Of a stretch of 64,000 bases of DNA, positions 8,400-16,853 are shown one piece after another; positions within the stretch are counted from its first letter, which is position 1; each line of letters begins with the position of its first letter. Position numbers and translations under genes: made by a program. This stretch comes from Clostridiales bacterium. Its GTDB lineage: Bacteria > Bacillota > Clostridia > Oscillospirales > Acutalibacteraceae. Under the pieces are notes generated by a model, which ran no database searches, was not told the origin of the DNA, and worked only from the letters and a program-made list of their open reading frames with translations. The stretch is taken from NCBI GenBank assembly GCA_019415945.1, contig DXYF01000006.1, forward strand, positions 26,237-90,236, given 5' to 3'.

Positions 8400-8490
8400 G
8401 TCGAATGCCTCGACACGCAATTCGAGCAGACAGGTTAATATTATCAAACCTTCTTTGCCCGACCGTTTTCGAGCAATTTCCTATAAAGTA
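8400..8490 (-). repeat. structured interspersed element, copy A (possible small RNA)
   Basis: One of a family of related copies in this window (others at 35976, 45861/45910 and 58316/58411). The plus strand starts with a GTCGA..TCGAC hairpin, then TTCGAGCAGACAGGTT, a short stem, TTGCCCGACCG, TTTTCGAGC and TATAAAGTA. Read on the minus strand it ends with the hairpin followed by six T, i.e. like a rho-independent terminator. It lies right after the terminator of the minus-strand gene pair at 8550-9309 and about 240 bp upstream of the surface locus promoter. Identity as RNA or mobile element is unproven. Confidence 0.7.
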
Positions 8491-8499
8491 AAAAAAAGA

Positions 8500-8519
8500 G
8501 GGACACATAAATGTGTCCC
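8500..8519 (-). terminator. terminator of the DUF6472/LOG operon
   Basis: GGGACACAT / ATGTGTCCC, a 9-bp perfect stem with a 2-base loop, followed on the minus strand by a run of eight or more T. Strong rho-independent terminator 30 bp after the 8550 stop. Confidence 0.75.
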
Positions 8520-8549
8520 CTAAAACAGAATAATCTTGTAAAAACAGCA

Positions 8550-8723
8550 TTAAATCTGCTTGTTTACAATCTTATATTCATCATACAACTGAAAATAGTG
8601 GCACTGCGTAACACTTTGCGTAAGGAACCGCTCCATTTCGTCCTCATCAAGGCTTATACTGCAATAATCGCCGTACTCATCATCACTTACATAGTGAGCA
8701 CACATTTCACACCTGTCAGCCAT
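8550..8723 (-). CDS. small Cys-containing protein, DUF6472-like
   Basis: 57 residues from MADRCEMCAHYV. I use the internal ATG at 8723; upstream codons in frame lie inside the preceding gene. The protein has a CxxC near the N terminus and two more Cys, plus an acidic middle (DEDEME), suggesting a small metal-binding protein. It resembles the DUF6472 family of clostridia, whose function is unknown. It overlaps the end of the LOG gene by 8 bp, so the two are translationally coupled. Confidence 0.7.
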   Translation of the reverse strand: MADRCEMCAHYVSDDEYGDYCSISLDEDEMERFLTQSVTQCHYFQLYDEYKIVNKQI

Positions 8724-9309
8724 TATTCTCATCTCCCTTTGATACGAACGCATACTTATCATATGAAAAAGGAACATATTCCTCAAGCTGACTGAACACT
8801 TCATCAAGGGTATTTGCCACAGAGTAAAGTCCTTTGCTGTCGCTTGTCATGAAATTATTGTTAATTGCATTTTCAAACATTGCAAACATCGGGTCGTAGT
8901 AACCCTTGACATTGTATATTATAATCGGTTTTGTATGGCGTTTAAGCTGTTTGAGCGTCAGCACCTCAAAAAATTCTTCAAATGTGCCCATTGAACCGGG
9001 ACATATTATAAATGCGTCGGCTTTATCCTCCATAATTCCCTTGCGTTCACGCATAGTTTCGGTAAAAATAAGCTCAGTGCATTTATCGTATAAAACATCA
9101 ATTTCGGTAAAAAATTCGGGACTTACTCCTATAAGTTTGCCGTTTTCCGCCGTAACTCCGCGGGCAACTGCTCCCATAACTCCGTATTTTCCCGCTCCGA
9201 ACACAACGCCGTGTCCTTTTTTTACAAGTTCTTTGCCGAGTTCTTCGGCGGTATCAAGAAATTCTTTGTCAATCAGCTCGCTTGAAGAGCCAAACACGCA
9301 TATATTCAT
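8716..9309 (-). CDS. LOG-family (TIGR00730) Rossmann-fold protein
   Basis: 197 residues. The family signature PGGxGTxxE is present as PGSMGTFEE near residue 100, with MRERK upstream, both part of the nucleotide-binding site of LOG/cytokinin riboside 5'-monophosphate phosphoribohydrolases and lysine-decarboxylase-like proteins. The second Gly of the signature is Ser here. The bacterial members cleave AMP-type nucleotides in vitro; the cellular role is unclear. The start is supported by GAAAGGA upstream and by a promoter at 9341-9369. Cytoplasmic. Confidence 0.85.
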   Translation of the reverse strand: MNICVFGSSSELIDKEFLDTAEELGKELVKKGHGVVFGAGKYGVMGAVARGVTAENGKLIGVSPEFFTEIDVLYDKCTELIFTETMRERKGIMEDKADAFIICPGSMGTFEEFFEVLTLKQLKRHTKPIIIYNVKGYYDPMFAMFENAINNNFMTSDSKGLYSVANTLDEVFSQLEEYVPFSYDKYAFVSKGDENNG

Positions 9310-9340
9310 AAAAAAATCCTTTCAAATATTAGTTTATCAC

Positions 9341-9369
9341 ATTATACAACTGTATCGTATTTCGGTCAA
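9341..9369 (-). promoter_or_regulatory. promoter for LOG/DUF6472 operon
   Basis: Minus strand TTGACC (9369-9364), 17-bp spacer, TATAAT (9346-9341), about 30 bp before the start codon at 9309. Confidence 0.65.
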
Positions 9370-9419
9370 CATCTGTTTATCCGTGCCGTACTTTTACACT
9401 TTTTCAGGGGGAAGACAAT

Positions 9420-10790
9420 ATGCAGATATTATCAAAGCAAAACAGCAACAAAAACACGCCCATAATTGAAAGAAGCGTTATAAGCCTTGCTTGGCCGATA
9501 TTTTTTCAATCTCTTTTGGGAATAGCACTCGGCTATGTTGATACCGTAATGCTCTCAAACTACAGTGAAACCGCAGTGGGAGCTATCGGCAATGCAAACT
9601 CGATTATCGGATTTTTGACGCTTGCGTTTACCGTAATTTCAAGTGCGACGGGCATTATGGTCAGTCAGTATCTGGGTGCGGACAAAAAGGAAGAAATGAA
9701 CAAAATTTACACCGTAGCATTTGCATTTAACCTTGTTTTAAGCGGAGTAATAAGCCTTATAGTATTTTTATTCAGCCGTCCGCTCCTTGCTGCAATGCAG
9801 GTGCCCTCAGAGATGATGAGCGACGCTGATATGTATATGAAAATAGTAGGCGGAACAATTTTCACACAGGCTCTTCTTAATGCATTTAATCAGATTTTCT
9901 CAAGCCACGGCAAAACAGTTTACGGTATGATAATTGCCTTTGCAATGAACATCTTAAATATCTGCGGTAACTATATGTTCCTCTACGGTCCGCTTCAGGA
10001 CCTTAATCTCGGAGCGTCCGGTGTTGCCGTTTCCACTTGTATAAGCAGAGTTGTTGCACTGGTTGCCGCAATAATTTACTTTTACAAAGTAATAAAGGGC
10101 AGAATAGGCATAAAATACTTTATTCCGTTCCCGCTTGACATACTCAAAAGACTTTTAAAGCTCGGTATTCCGACCGCAGGCGAAAATATTTCCTACAACT
10201 TTTCACAGCTTGTAATAACTGCATTTGTAAATACTATGGGTATAATTGCCATAAACACTAAAATATATGCAAATATGCTTTCAATGTTTACTTATATGAT
10301 AGCATTGGCGGCAGCAACCGCAACGCAAATCATAGTGGGACACAGCGTAGGTGCCGGAAACTACGATTTTGCCTACAGGCGGGTTATGAAAACTCTGCGG
10401 TTCAGTCTTATTATATCCATATCGGTGGCAGTAATTAACTGGCTTGCGGCACCTTTCACTTTTTCGCTGTTTTCAAGCGACGCAAATGTTGCCGCACTGG
10501 GCTCAACCGTAATGCTCATAGCAGTCTTCCTTGAGTTCGGACGCACCACAAACATTGTTATTATCAACAGTATGAAAGCTTCGGGAGATGTAAAATTTCC
10601 GACGATGCTCGCAATATTTTCAATGTGGGGCTTGAGCGTTCTTATTGCATATATACTCGGCATCGTTTTGGGAATGGGACTTGCAGGCGTTTGGATAGGA
10701 ATGGCGGCTGATGAAATTTTCAGAGGCATCGTTGTGTTTATAAGATGGAAAAAGGGAACATGGAGAGGCAAACGAGTTGTCGCAAAATAA
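9420..10790 (+). CDS. MATE family multidrug/cation antiporter
   Basis: 456 residues with about 12 hydrophobic segments in two homologous halves, as in the MATE/NorM/MepA group. These export cationic drugs or metabolites with Na+ or H+ entry. Diagnostic stretches include the early SLAWPIFFQSLLG helix and GASGVAVSTCISR in the first half. AGGGGGAAG precedes the ATG. Divergent from the LOG gene and followed by its own terminator; the substrate cannot be read from sequence. Integral membrane protein. Confidence 0.9.
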   Translation: MQILSKQNSNKNTPIIERSVISLAWPIFFQSLLGIALGYVDTVMLSNYSETAVGAIGNANSIIGFLTLAFTVISSATGIMVSQYLGADKKEEMNKIYTVAFAFNLVLSGVISLIVFLFSRPLLAAMQVPSEMMSDADMYMKIVGGTIFTQALLNAFNQIFSSHGKTVYGMIIAFAMNILNICGNYMFLYGPLQDLNLGASGVAVSTCISRVVALVAAIIYFYKVIKGRIGIKYFIPFPLDILKRLLKLGIPTAGENISYNFSQLVITAFVNTMGIIAINTKIYANMLSMFTYMIALAAATATQIIVGHSVGAGNYDFAYRRVMKTLRFSLIISISVAVINWLAAPFTFSLFSSDANVAALGSTVMLIAVFLEFGRTTNIVIINSMKASGDVKFPTMLAIFSMWGLSVLIAYILGIVLGMGLAGVWIGMAADEIFRGIVVFIRWKKGTWRGKRVVAK

Positions 10791-10836
10791 AAGCCTTTGT
10801 GTCGTTATCCGCCCATACCTAAATATTAATATTTTA

Positions 10837-10868
10837 AAAAGATTGTAAAGTAATTTACAATCTTTTTT
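10837..10868 (+). terminator. terminator after the MATE gene
   Basis: AAAAGATTGTAAA / TTTACAATCTTTT, a 13-bp stem with a 4-base loop followed by T residues. Confidence 0.75.
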
Positions 10869-10935
10869 TATATAATATGCCATAATTGTAAAGTGAAAAT
10901 ATACTTATTGATATAAATTATAAGGAGTGATATTT

Positions 10936-12204
10936 ATGGGTATGACCATGTCACAAAAAATCCTCGCGGCTCACGCAGGTCTTGACGAGGTTAAGGCAGG
11001 TCAGCTTATTGAAGCAAAGCTGGATATGGTTCTCGGCAACGATGTAACATCTCCTGTTGCAATCAATGTTTTTGAAGAAAACGGTGCAAACTCGGTTTTT
11101 GACAACACAAAAATCGCAATGATTATGGACCACTTTACACCGAACAAGGACATTAAGGCTGCCACTCAGGTTAAACAGGTTAGACAGTTTGCTGATAAAT
11201 ACGATATCAAAAATTATATGGATGTAGGTCAAATGGGCATAGAGCATGCCCTCCTCCCCGAAAAAGGACTTGTAGGTCCCGGATGTCTTTGTATCGGAGC
11301 AGACTCCCACACCTGCACCTACGGTGCACTCGGAGCTTTTTCAACGGGCGTCGGCTCAACCGATATGGCGGCAGGAATGATAAGCGGCAAGGCTTGGTTT
11401 AAGGTTCCCTCTGCAATTAAGTTTAATTTAATCGGCAAGCCGCAGGGCTATGTAAGCGGCAAGGATGTGATTTTGCATATCATCGGCAAAATCGGCGTTG
11501 ACGGAGCACTCTACAAGTCAATGGAGTTTACGGGAGAGGGAATCAAGTACCTCAATATTGACGACCGCCTCTGCATTGCCAATATGGCTATCGAGGCAGG
11601 AGCAAAAAACGGCATCTTCCCCGTTGACGATGTTACCCGTGAATACTGCAACGGCAGATATCAGGGCACACCCGTTGAATACACGGCAGACGAGGACGCT
11701 GTATATGACGAAGAGTACACAATAGACTTAAGTGCGCTCAGACCTACTGTCGCTTTCCCGCATCTTCCCGAAAACACAAGAACGGTTGATGAAATCGGCG
11801 AAAAGGAAGTAAAAATCGACCAGTGCGTTATCGGATCATGTACAAACGGCAGAATTTCCGATTTGCGTGCCGCTGCCGATATTTTTAAGGGAAGAAAAAT
11901 CGCAAAAAATGTAAGATGCATAATTATCCCAGGCACACAAAAAATCTGGCTTCAGGCTATGCACGAGGGACTTTTTGACATATTTGTAGAAGCAGGTGCA
12001 GTTGTTTCAACTCCTACCTGCGGACCGTGTCTCGGCGGTCACATGGGCATTCTTGCGGCAGGCGAGCGTGCAATTTCAACTACCAACCGTAATTTCGTCG
12101 GCAGAATGGGTCATGTTGACAGCGAAGTATATCTTGCAAGCCCTGCCGTTGCGGCTGCAAGTGCAGTAACAGGCTATATAACAGACCCTGAAAAGTTAGG
12201 TTAA
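10936..12204 (+). CDS. leuC: 3-isopropylmalate dehydratase large subunit
   Basis: 422 residues. Isomerises 2- to 3-isopropylmalate in leucine synthesis with the small subunit encoded next. I choose the ATG at 10936, with AAGGAG eight bases upstream; an in-frame GTG at 10927 overlaps that site. The [4Fe-4S] ligands are visible: one Cys in VIGSCTNGR and two in TCGPCLGG, with the SADSHT-like substrate loop GADSHTCTYGALG. It belongs to the LeuC/homoaconitase-type subfamily with separate small subunit. leuA and leuB are not in the window. Cytoplasmic. Confidence 0.95.
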   Translation: MGMTMSQKILAAHAGLDEVKAGQLIEAKLDMVLGNDVTSPVAINVFEENGANSVFDNTKIAMIMDHFTPNKDIKAATQVKQVRQFADKYDIKNYMDVGQMGIEHALLPEKGLVGPGCLCIGADSHTCTYGALGAFSTGVGSTDMAAGMISGKAWFKVPSAIKFNLIGKPQGYVSGKDVILHIIGKIGVDGALYKSMEFTGEGIKYLNIDDRLCIANMAIEAGAKNGIFPVDDVTREYCNGRYQGTPVEYTADEDAVYDEEYTIDLSALRPTVAFPHLPENTRTVDEIGEKEVKIDQCVIGSCTNGRISDLRAAADIFKGRKIAKNVRCIIIPGTQKIWLQAMHEGLFDIFVEAGAVVSTPTCGPCLGGHMGILAAGERAISTTNRNFVGRMGHVDSEVYLASPAVAAASAVTGYITDPEKLG

Positions 12205-12223
12205 GAAAGGTAAGGTGCTAAAT

Positions 12224-12703
12224 ATGAATGCTAAAGGTACTGTCCATAAATTCGGCGACAATGTTGATACCGATGTAATTATCCCTGCTCGATATCTTAA
12301 CACTGCCTCACACAAAGAGCTTGCCGCTCACTGCATGGAGGACATCGACAAAGATTTTGTTAATAAGGTAAAAGAGGGCGACATCATGGTAGCCGAAAAG
12401 AATTTCGGCTGCGGCTCATCCCGTGAGCACGCACCTATCGCAATCAAGGCGAGCGGAATATCCTGCGTAATCGCGTCAACCTTTGCACGAATTTTTTACC
12501 GCAACGCAATCAACATCGGACTTCCGATTCTCGAGTGCGAAGAAGCGGCAAAGGAAATCAAGTCGGGTGATGTCGTTTCCGTCGACTTTAACACGGGCGT
12601 AATCACCGACGAAACAACAGGCAAAACCTATCAGGCTGAGCCTTTCCCCGAGTTTATTCAGAACATCATTAAAAAGGGCGGACTTATAAAGTCGCTGAGC
12701 TGA
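12224..12703 (+). CDS. leuD: 3-isopropylmalate dehydratase small subunit
   Basis: 159 residues from the ATG at 12224 (AAGGTAAGG upstream; the in-frame GTG at 12215 overlaps it). Carries the swivelling-domain signatures DNVDTDVIIPARYL and FGCGSSREHAP, the latter holding the substrate-binding Ser-Arg. Starts 19 bp after leuC, so one operon. A strong terminator follows. Confidence 0.95.
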   Translation: MNAKGTVHKFGDNVDTDVIIPARYLNTASHKELAAHCMEDIDKDFVNKVKEGDIMVAEKNFGCGSSREHAPIAIKASGISCVIASTFARIFYRNAINIGLPILECEEAAKEIKSGDVVSVDFNTGVITDETTGKTYQAEPFPEFIQNIIKKGGLIKSLS

Positions 12704-12729
12704 TTTATTCGGACACCAAAACAAAAGAT

Positions 12730-12768
12730 AACGGCTGTTTCAACCGATTTTGTGTTGAAACAGCCGTT
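12730..12768. terminator. bidirectional terminator between leuCD and the ClC gene
   Basis: A perfect 15-bp stem, AACGGCTGTTTCAAC with its complement, and a 9-base loop. T-rich on the plus side and A-rich before it, so it serves both convergent operons. Confidence 0.85.
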
Positions 12769-12773
12769 TTAAT

Positions 12774-14069
12774 TTATTTAACTTTATTATCCTTTTCAGC
12801 CTTTTTCTTTTTAAGCTCTTCGAGCTGTTCGGGAAGTAACAAAAATTTCGGCAAGGGCAGGTTTGCCGCCGCAAAGCTTGCAAGTATCATCCAGGGAATT
12901 ACCCTGACGGGGAAGCAAAGCAACAACAAAAGAGAAACAGCAACGGGCTTACGCAGATTGACTGCGAGCAAAGCAGCAGTAATCGTTGCAACCGTCATAG
13001 CCGCACCTGTTTCAAACAGCATTGAAAATCCGTAGCCTACGGCAACACCGCTGAAAATCATAGGAAAAAAGTTTCCGCCTTTCCAGCCGGAATAAATACA
13101 GCAGTTTGTCACAAGCAGCTTTGCCGTACCAAGCAATATAAGCACCCCCGGAGCAAACTGCGTGTAGCTTTGTGCAAGCTGTGACATCTGCTCCTCGCCC
13201 GAAAACATCGTCATAGGCAGAAGCGTTCCCATTATTCCGAGAATCAAGCCGCCCAAAATCACAGAAACAAAGGATAAAAATCTTGTCTTTTTAAGCTTTC
13301 CGAACAACAGTGCCGCAATCTTGCGAAAAAGGACATAGAGCATTCCGAAGAAAATGCCGATTAAAATAAACGGAATACCCATAAGTCTGTCGTAGTTTGT
13401 TATTTTATCCGCGGTAAGGATAGTAAATGCCATTGCACTTCCGAAGAACTGACCGAGCAGAAAATACGCACACAAACCGCCTAAGGCAGCAATGACTTTT
13501 GAGAAAACATCAAACTTTTTGGGCATAATAAAATCTTCCCCGCCATCGGAATCAGGCTCGATTTCCGCCGCCAATCCGAACAGAGGCGATCCGAAAATAA
13601 CGCCTAAAGCGGCATTTATTCCGAGCGTTGAAAAATTTTTAAGGCTTTTGCCCACAAGCTTCAGCCTGTCGCCCACCCAGTAACACAGTCCTACGGCAAC
13701 GCCTGTCAGACCTGCCTCGGGACCTAAGCTTCCGCCGAAAACCAGAGGTACAAAGGCACAAAGCATCATGGCAAAGATTTTATCGTACGGATATTTGCCG
13801 TCACGCTTTACCCTCCCCATAACCTCCTCCATGGTTTCGGGATAGTTACCGAACGCAAGCCTTAAAACACCTATAATCACCGCACCGATTAAACAGACAA
13901 TTATCGTGTAACAAGGCACATCAAAACTTTCGGGAATAAAATCCCAAACAAATTCAGTGGCAAGCGATACCGCTCTTAAAAACAACCACACGAGTGCTCC
14001 GACAACAGCACCCAAAACTCCTGAAGCAATAATATAAACCGTGCCTTTTATAAAGATTTTATCTTTCAT
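12774..14069 (-). CDS. ClC-family chloride channel/antiporter
   Basis: 431 residues, multi-spanning. The selectivity-filter region GGSLGPEAG is at 112-120, the form found in the bacterial voltage-gated-channel-like subgroup. No C-terminal CBS domains; it ends in a Lys/Glu-rich tail. Moves Cl- or, in some subgroups, F-; which one cannot be told from sequence. Starts 18 bp after the Mrp gene on the same strand, so probably cotranscribed with it. Confidence 0.88.
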   Translation of the reverse strand: MKDKIFIKGTVYIIASGVLGAVVGALVWLFLRAVSLATEFVWDFIPESFDVPCYTIIVCLIGAVIIGVLRLAFGNYPETMEEVMGRVKRDGKYPYDKIFAMMLCAFVPLVFGGSLGPEAGLTGVAVGLCYWVGDRLKLVGKSLKNFSTLGINAALGVIFGSPLFGLAAEIEPDSDGGEDFIMPKKFDVFSKVIAALGGLCAYFLLGQFFGSAMAFTILTADKITNYDRLMGIPFILIGIFFGMLYVLFRKIAALLFGKLKKTRFLSFVSVILGGLILGIMGTLLPMTMFSGEEQMSQLAQSYTQFAPGVLILLGTAKLLVTNCCIYSGWKGGNFFPMIFSGVAVGYGFSMLFETGAAMTVATITAALLAVNLRKPVAVSLLLLLCFPVRVIPWMILASFAAANLPLPKFLLLPEQLEELKKKKAEKDNKVK

Positions 14070-14087
14070 AATCCGTTACCGCTGATT

Positions 14088-14909
14088 TTAAGTATTATTT
14101 TCAAGGACTTCTGCCGCTTCGTCAAGATAACAGCCCTCAAACGACTCTATCCGTCCTTCGTCCACACGCTTTGCAAGTTCGGGGTCGATAGGAAGCTTTG
14201 CAAGCACCTTTGTGCCGTATTTTTCAGCAATTTCATCAATATGGCTTTCACCGAACAGCGAGAATTTTTTGCCGCAGTCGGGGCAGGCAAAGTAGCTCAT
14301 ATTTTCAACAAGACCGAGTATGGGAACATTCATCATCTCCGCCATTTTTACCGCCTTTTCAACAATCATTCCCACAAGTTCCTGTGGAGAAGCCACAACC
14401 ACTATTCCGTCAAGCGGAATACTCTGGAATACCGTCAGCACAACATCTCCCGTTCCGGGCGGCATATCCACAAACATATAATCTACATCGCCCCAAACAA
14501 CATCCGTCCAAAACTGCTTAACCGTTCCCGTAATCATAGGAGCACGCCACACAACGGGATCGGTTTCATTTTCAAGCAGGAGATTAATTGACATTATTTT
14601 AATTCCGGTTTCGGTCACAACGGGTATAATCCCCTCGTCACTGCCCATGCATCTTTGCGTGCGGCCAAACGCCTTGGGTATCGACGGACCTGTTATATCG
14701 GCGTCAAGAACAGCCGTTCTTTTGCCCATCCTGTTCATTGTTACGGCAAGCATCGAGGTGACAAGGCTTTTTCCTACTCCGCCCTTTCCCGACACTACGC
14801 CGATAACCTTTTTTACTTTGCTGTACTTGTTAAGTTCCTCGTGCAAATCGTTCTGACTGTTTTCCTTGCAGTTTGAAGAGCACGATGAACAATCGTGATT
14901 ACATCCCAT
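14088..14909 (-). CDS. Mrp/NBP35-type P-loop ATPase, iron-sulfur carrier
   Basis: 273 residues. Deviant Walker A GKGGVGKS at 41-48, DADITGPS after it, and the MPPGTGDVVLT signature. There is a Cys-rich N terminus (five Cys within residues 3-14) and a second CPDCGKKF motif near 210, the CxxC that holds the bridging cluster in Mrp proteins. Such proteins carry and transfer Fe-S clusters to apoproteins. In this window possible clients are LeuC and the Rnf subunits; that link is inference. Cytoplasmic. Confidence 0.92.
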   Translation of the reverse strand: MGCNHDCSSCSSNCKENSQNDLHEELNKYSKVKKVIGVVSGKGGVGKSLVTSMLAVTMNRMGKRTAVLDADITGPSIPKAFGRTQRCMGSDEGIIPVVTETGIKIMSINLLLENETDPVVWRAPMITGTVKQFWTDVVWGDVDYMFVDMPPGTGDVVLTVFQSIPLDGIVVVASPQELVGMIVEKAVKMAEMMNVPILGLVENMSYFACPDCGKKFSLFGESHIDEIAEKYGTKVLAKLPIDPELAKRVDEGRIESFEGCYLDEAAEVLENNT

Positions 14910-14944
14910 TTTTATCCTCTTTTCATAATTTAATTATATTTTCT

Positions 14945-15643
14945 TTATACAACGGGTGATTCCGTAGTTTGCTGTATTTGTGTAGTTTCCGGCTCCTCTG
15001 TTTGCGGCTCGGTGATAACAGGCTGGGTTTGAGTGGGAGCCTGAGTTTCAGGTGCCTGTGTTGTAGGTTCTGTATAAACCTCTGTGGGTTCTTCTGTATA
15101 AACCTGCGTAGGTGCCTCCGTTTCAACATACTCAGTGTAAACTTCTGTTTCATAATACTGCGGCTGCGTTGTTTGAGCCGCTGTGGATGCCTTTGTGGAC
15201 GGAGCAGTCGTTGCCTTTGAGTCGCCGCCCTCACCCGAACACTGCGACACCGCAAAAATTACCGCCGCAGCAAGGCAAAGCACTGCCAAAACAGCCAAAA
15301 TAACCGATACTTTCTTATTTGAGCCGTTTTTCTTTTTGCTCTTATTTATATTGTTGCTATTTTTGCGGTCGTTCGGGGTAGTGTTTATGTAATATTCTTC
15401 CCGGCTGTTTTCGTAGTCGTCGTCATAGGAATTTTCTTCGTTGTCTTGACCCGTCTGCGAATCAAAATTATCACCGTAATCGTCGTCATCTGTTAACTGC
15501 GAGCCTTTATCATCCGCCTCGGTATATATTGCACGGTTCGGCGTGCCTGCACCGTCAACATCAAAATTATCAAAATCATCGCCATACGATGATCCGCTGT
15601 TTCTTTGAAATTCAAAGTCATCGCCGTAGTCATTCTTTTTCAT
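14945..15643 (-). CDS. single-pass membrane protein, acidic inside and Thr/Pro-rich outside
   Basis: 232 residues from the ATG at 15643 (AAAGGAG upstream; a longer frame to 15673 lacks one). Residues 1-95 are strongly acidic with repeated YGDDF/YGDNFD units. A Lys/Asn-rich stop region precedes one transmembrane helix (about 112-132). The rest is a low-complexity Thr/Glu/Pro/Gln tail (repeats such as YTEEPTEVYTEPT), typical of an extended, maybe glycosylated, wall-spanning linker. No catalytic domain seen. First gene of a probable operon with the Mrp and ClC genes. Function unknown. It shares the linker TTAPSTKAS with the protein at 31787. Confidence 0.7.
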   Translation of the reverse strand: MKKNDYGDDFEFQRNSGSSYGDDFDNFDVDGAGTPNRAIYTEADDKGSQLTDDDDYGDNFDSQTGQDNEENSYDDDYENSREEYYINTTPNDRKNSNNINKSKKKNGSNKKVSVILAVLAVLCLAAAVIFAVSQCSGEGGDSKATTAPSTKASTAAQTTQPQYYETEVYTEYVETEAPTQVYTEEPTEVYTEPTTQAPETQAPTQTQPVITEPQTEEPETTQIQQTTESPVV

Positions 15644-15768
15644 ATGCCGTTCTCCTTTCGCAAATAAACGCAAGCATTCAGCATTGATTTATATAGATAT
15701 AGTACCAAATAAACAGTCAAAAATCAATCATTTAATAATAAAATACCATAATTTTAAAAAATATAGCG

Positions 15769-15798
15769 TTGATATGCATACTTTACAAATGATATAAT
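15769..15798 (+). promoter_or_regulatory. promoter for the nucleotidyltransferase gene
   Basis: TTGATA (15769-15774), 18-bp spacer, TATAAT (15793-15798), followed by GGGAGG and the ATG at 15826. Confidence 0.6.
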
Positions 15799-15825
15799 TA
15801 AATGGATATAACGGGAGGTTGTTTT

Positions 15826-16623
15826 ATGACTAAATATACCGATAATGATAATTTTAATTCAATTATTTCTGCATTTGAGAGTCTTAAACAAACCGACGCT
15901 GTGGTGCTCGGCGGCTCTCGCTCAACCGGCACAAATGACCAAAACTCCGATTATGATATTTATGTTTATCTAAACTCAGAGCTTGACAACGAAACAAAGC
16001 GTAAAACCGTTATGCCGTTTTGCAGCACGGCGGAAATCGGCAACCATTACTGGGAGCTTGAGGACAACTGTATAATGAAAAACGGCGTGGGGCTTGATAT
16101 TATCTACCGCAATACAGATGTGTTTTCAAAATATTTAAAACTTGTGGTCGAGGAGGGAAAACCTTTTAACGGCTATACCACCTGCTTTTGGCATAATTTT
16201 AAAAACAGCAAAGTGCTTTTTGACAAAACGGGAAATTTTTCGGCACTTCAAAAGAAATATGACATCCCCTACCCCGAAAAGCTGAGAAAAAATATTATCG
16301 AAAACAACAGAAATCTTTTAAGCGGCAAGCTCCCCTCATATGATATGCAGATAAAAAAGGTGCAGCAGCGAGGAGACCTTGTAAGCGTTAATCACAGAAT
16401 AACTGCGTTTCTTGAAAGCTATTTTGATATTATCTTCGCACTCAACAGGCAGACGCATCCCGGAGAAAAACGGCTTGTATCCCTGTGCAAAAGCACATGC
16501 AAAATACTGCCCGAAAAGTTTGAGGAAAATATATACGCCCTGCTTTCGTCGACAGCGACGGGCGGCTCATACGAAATCGTATGCGATATAGTAGAAAAGC
16601 TTGACAAAGTTTTGGACAAATAA
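15826..16623 (+). CDS. nucleotidyltransferase-fold protein
   Basis: 265 residues from the ATG at 15826 (GGGAGG nine bases upstream). Residues about 26-50 carry GGSRSTGTNDQNSDYDIYVY, the G-S-x9-D-x-D signature of the pol-beta/KNT-like nucleotidyltransferase fold, with both metal-binding Asp present. A further acidic position, GLDIIYRN, comes later as the third expected carboxylate. The C-terminal half is helical. Relatives include antibiotic nucleotidyltransferases and DUF4037-type proteins; the substrate is not readable. Single gene with own promoter and terminator. Confidence 0.75.
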   Translation: MTKYTDNDNFNSIISAFESLKQTDAVVLGGSRSTGTNDQNSDYDIYVYLNSELDNETKRKTVMPFCSTAEIGNHYWELEDNCIMKNGVGLDIIYRNTDVFSKYLKLVVEEGKPFNGYTTCFWHNFKNSKVLFDKTGNFSALQKKYDIPYPEKLRKNIIENNRNLLSGKLPSYDMQIKKVQQRGDLVSVNHRITAFLESYFDIIFALNRQTHPGEKRLVSLCKSTCKILPEKFEENIYALLSSTATGGSYEIVCDIVEKLDKVLDK

Positions 16624-16708
16624 CAAATAAATAATTTTAAATATAAAGATTATAAACCTAAAGCTTGCGGCAAACTTCTTTGCCGTTTGGCTTACAAAAA
16701 TTAACCGA

Positions 16709-16728
16709 GGACGCAGAAAATTGCGTCC
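16709..16728 (+). terminator. terminator after the nucleotidyltransferase gene
   Basis: GGACGCA / TGCGTCC stem with 6-base loop followed by a long T-rich run. Confidence 0.75.
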
Positions 16729-16791
16729 TTTTTGTTTTTTAACACTTATCTTATAAAATTCAATAAAATTTTGTATTTTTTAAAAATAATA

Positions 16792-16820
16792 TTGGCTATT
16801 TTGAAAATTTGCTGTATAAT
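16792..16820 (+). promoter_or_regulatory. promoter of the apbE-rnf operon
   Basis: TTGGCT (16792-16797), 17-bp spacer, TATAAT (16815-16820). About 34 bp upstream of the apbE TTG start. No other good promoter is evident before rnfB. Confidence 0.6.
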
Positions 16821-16853
16821 GGACTAAATAGTGTCTGATAAGGGTTTGATTAT

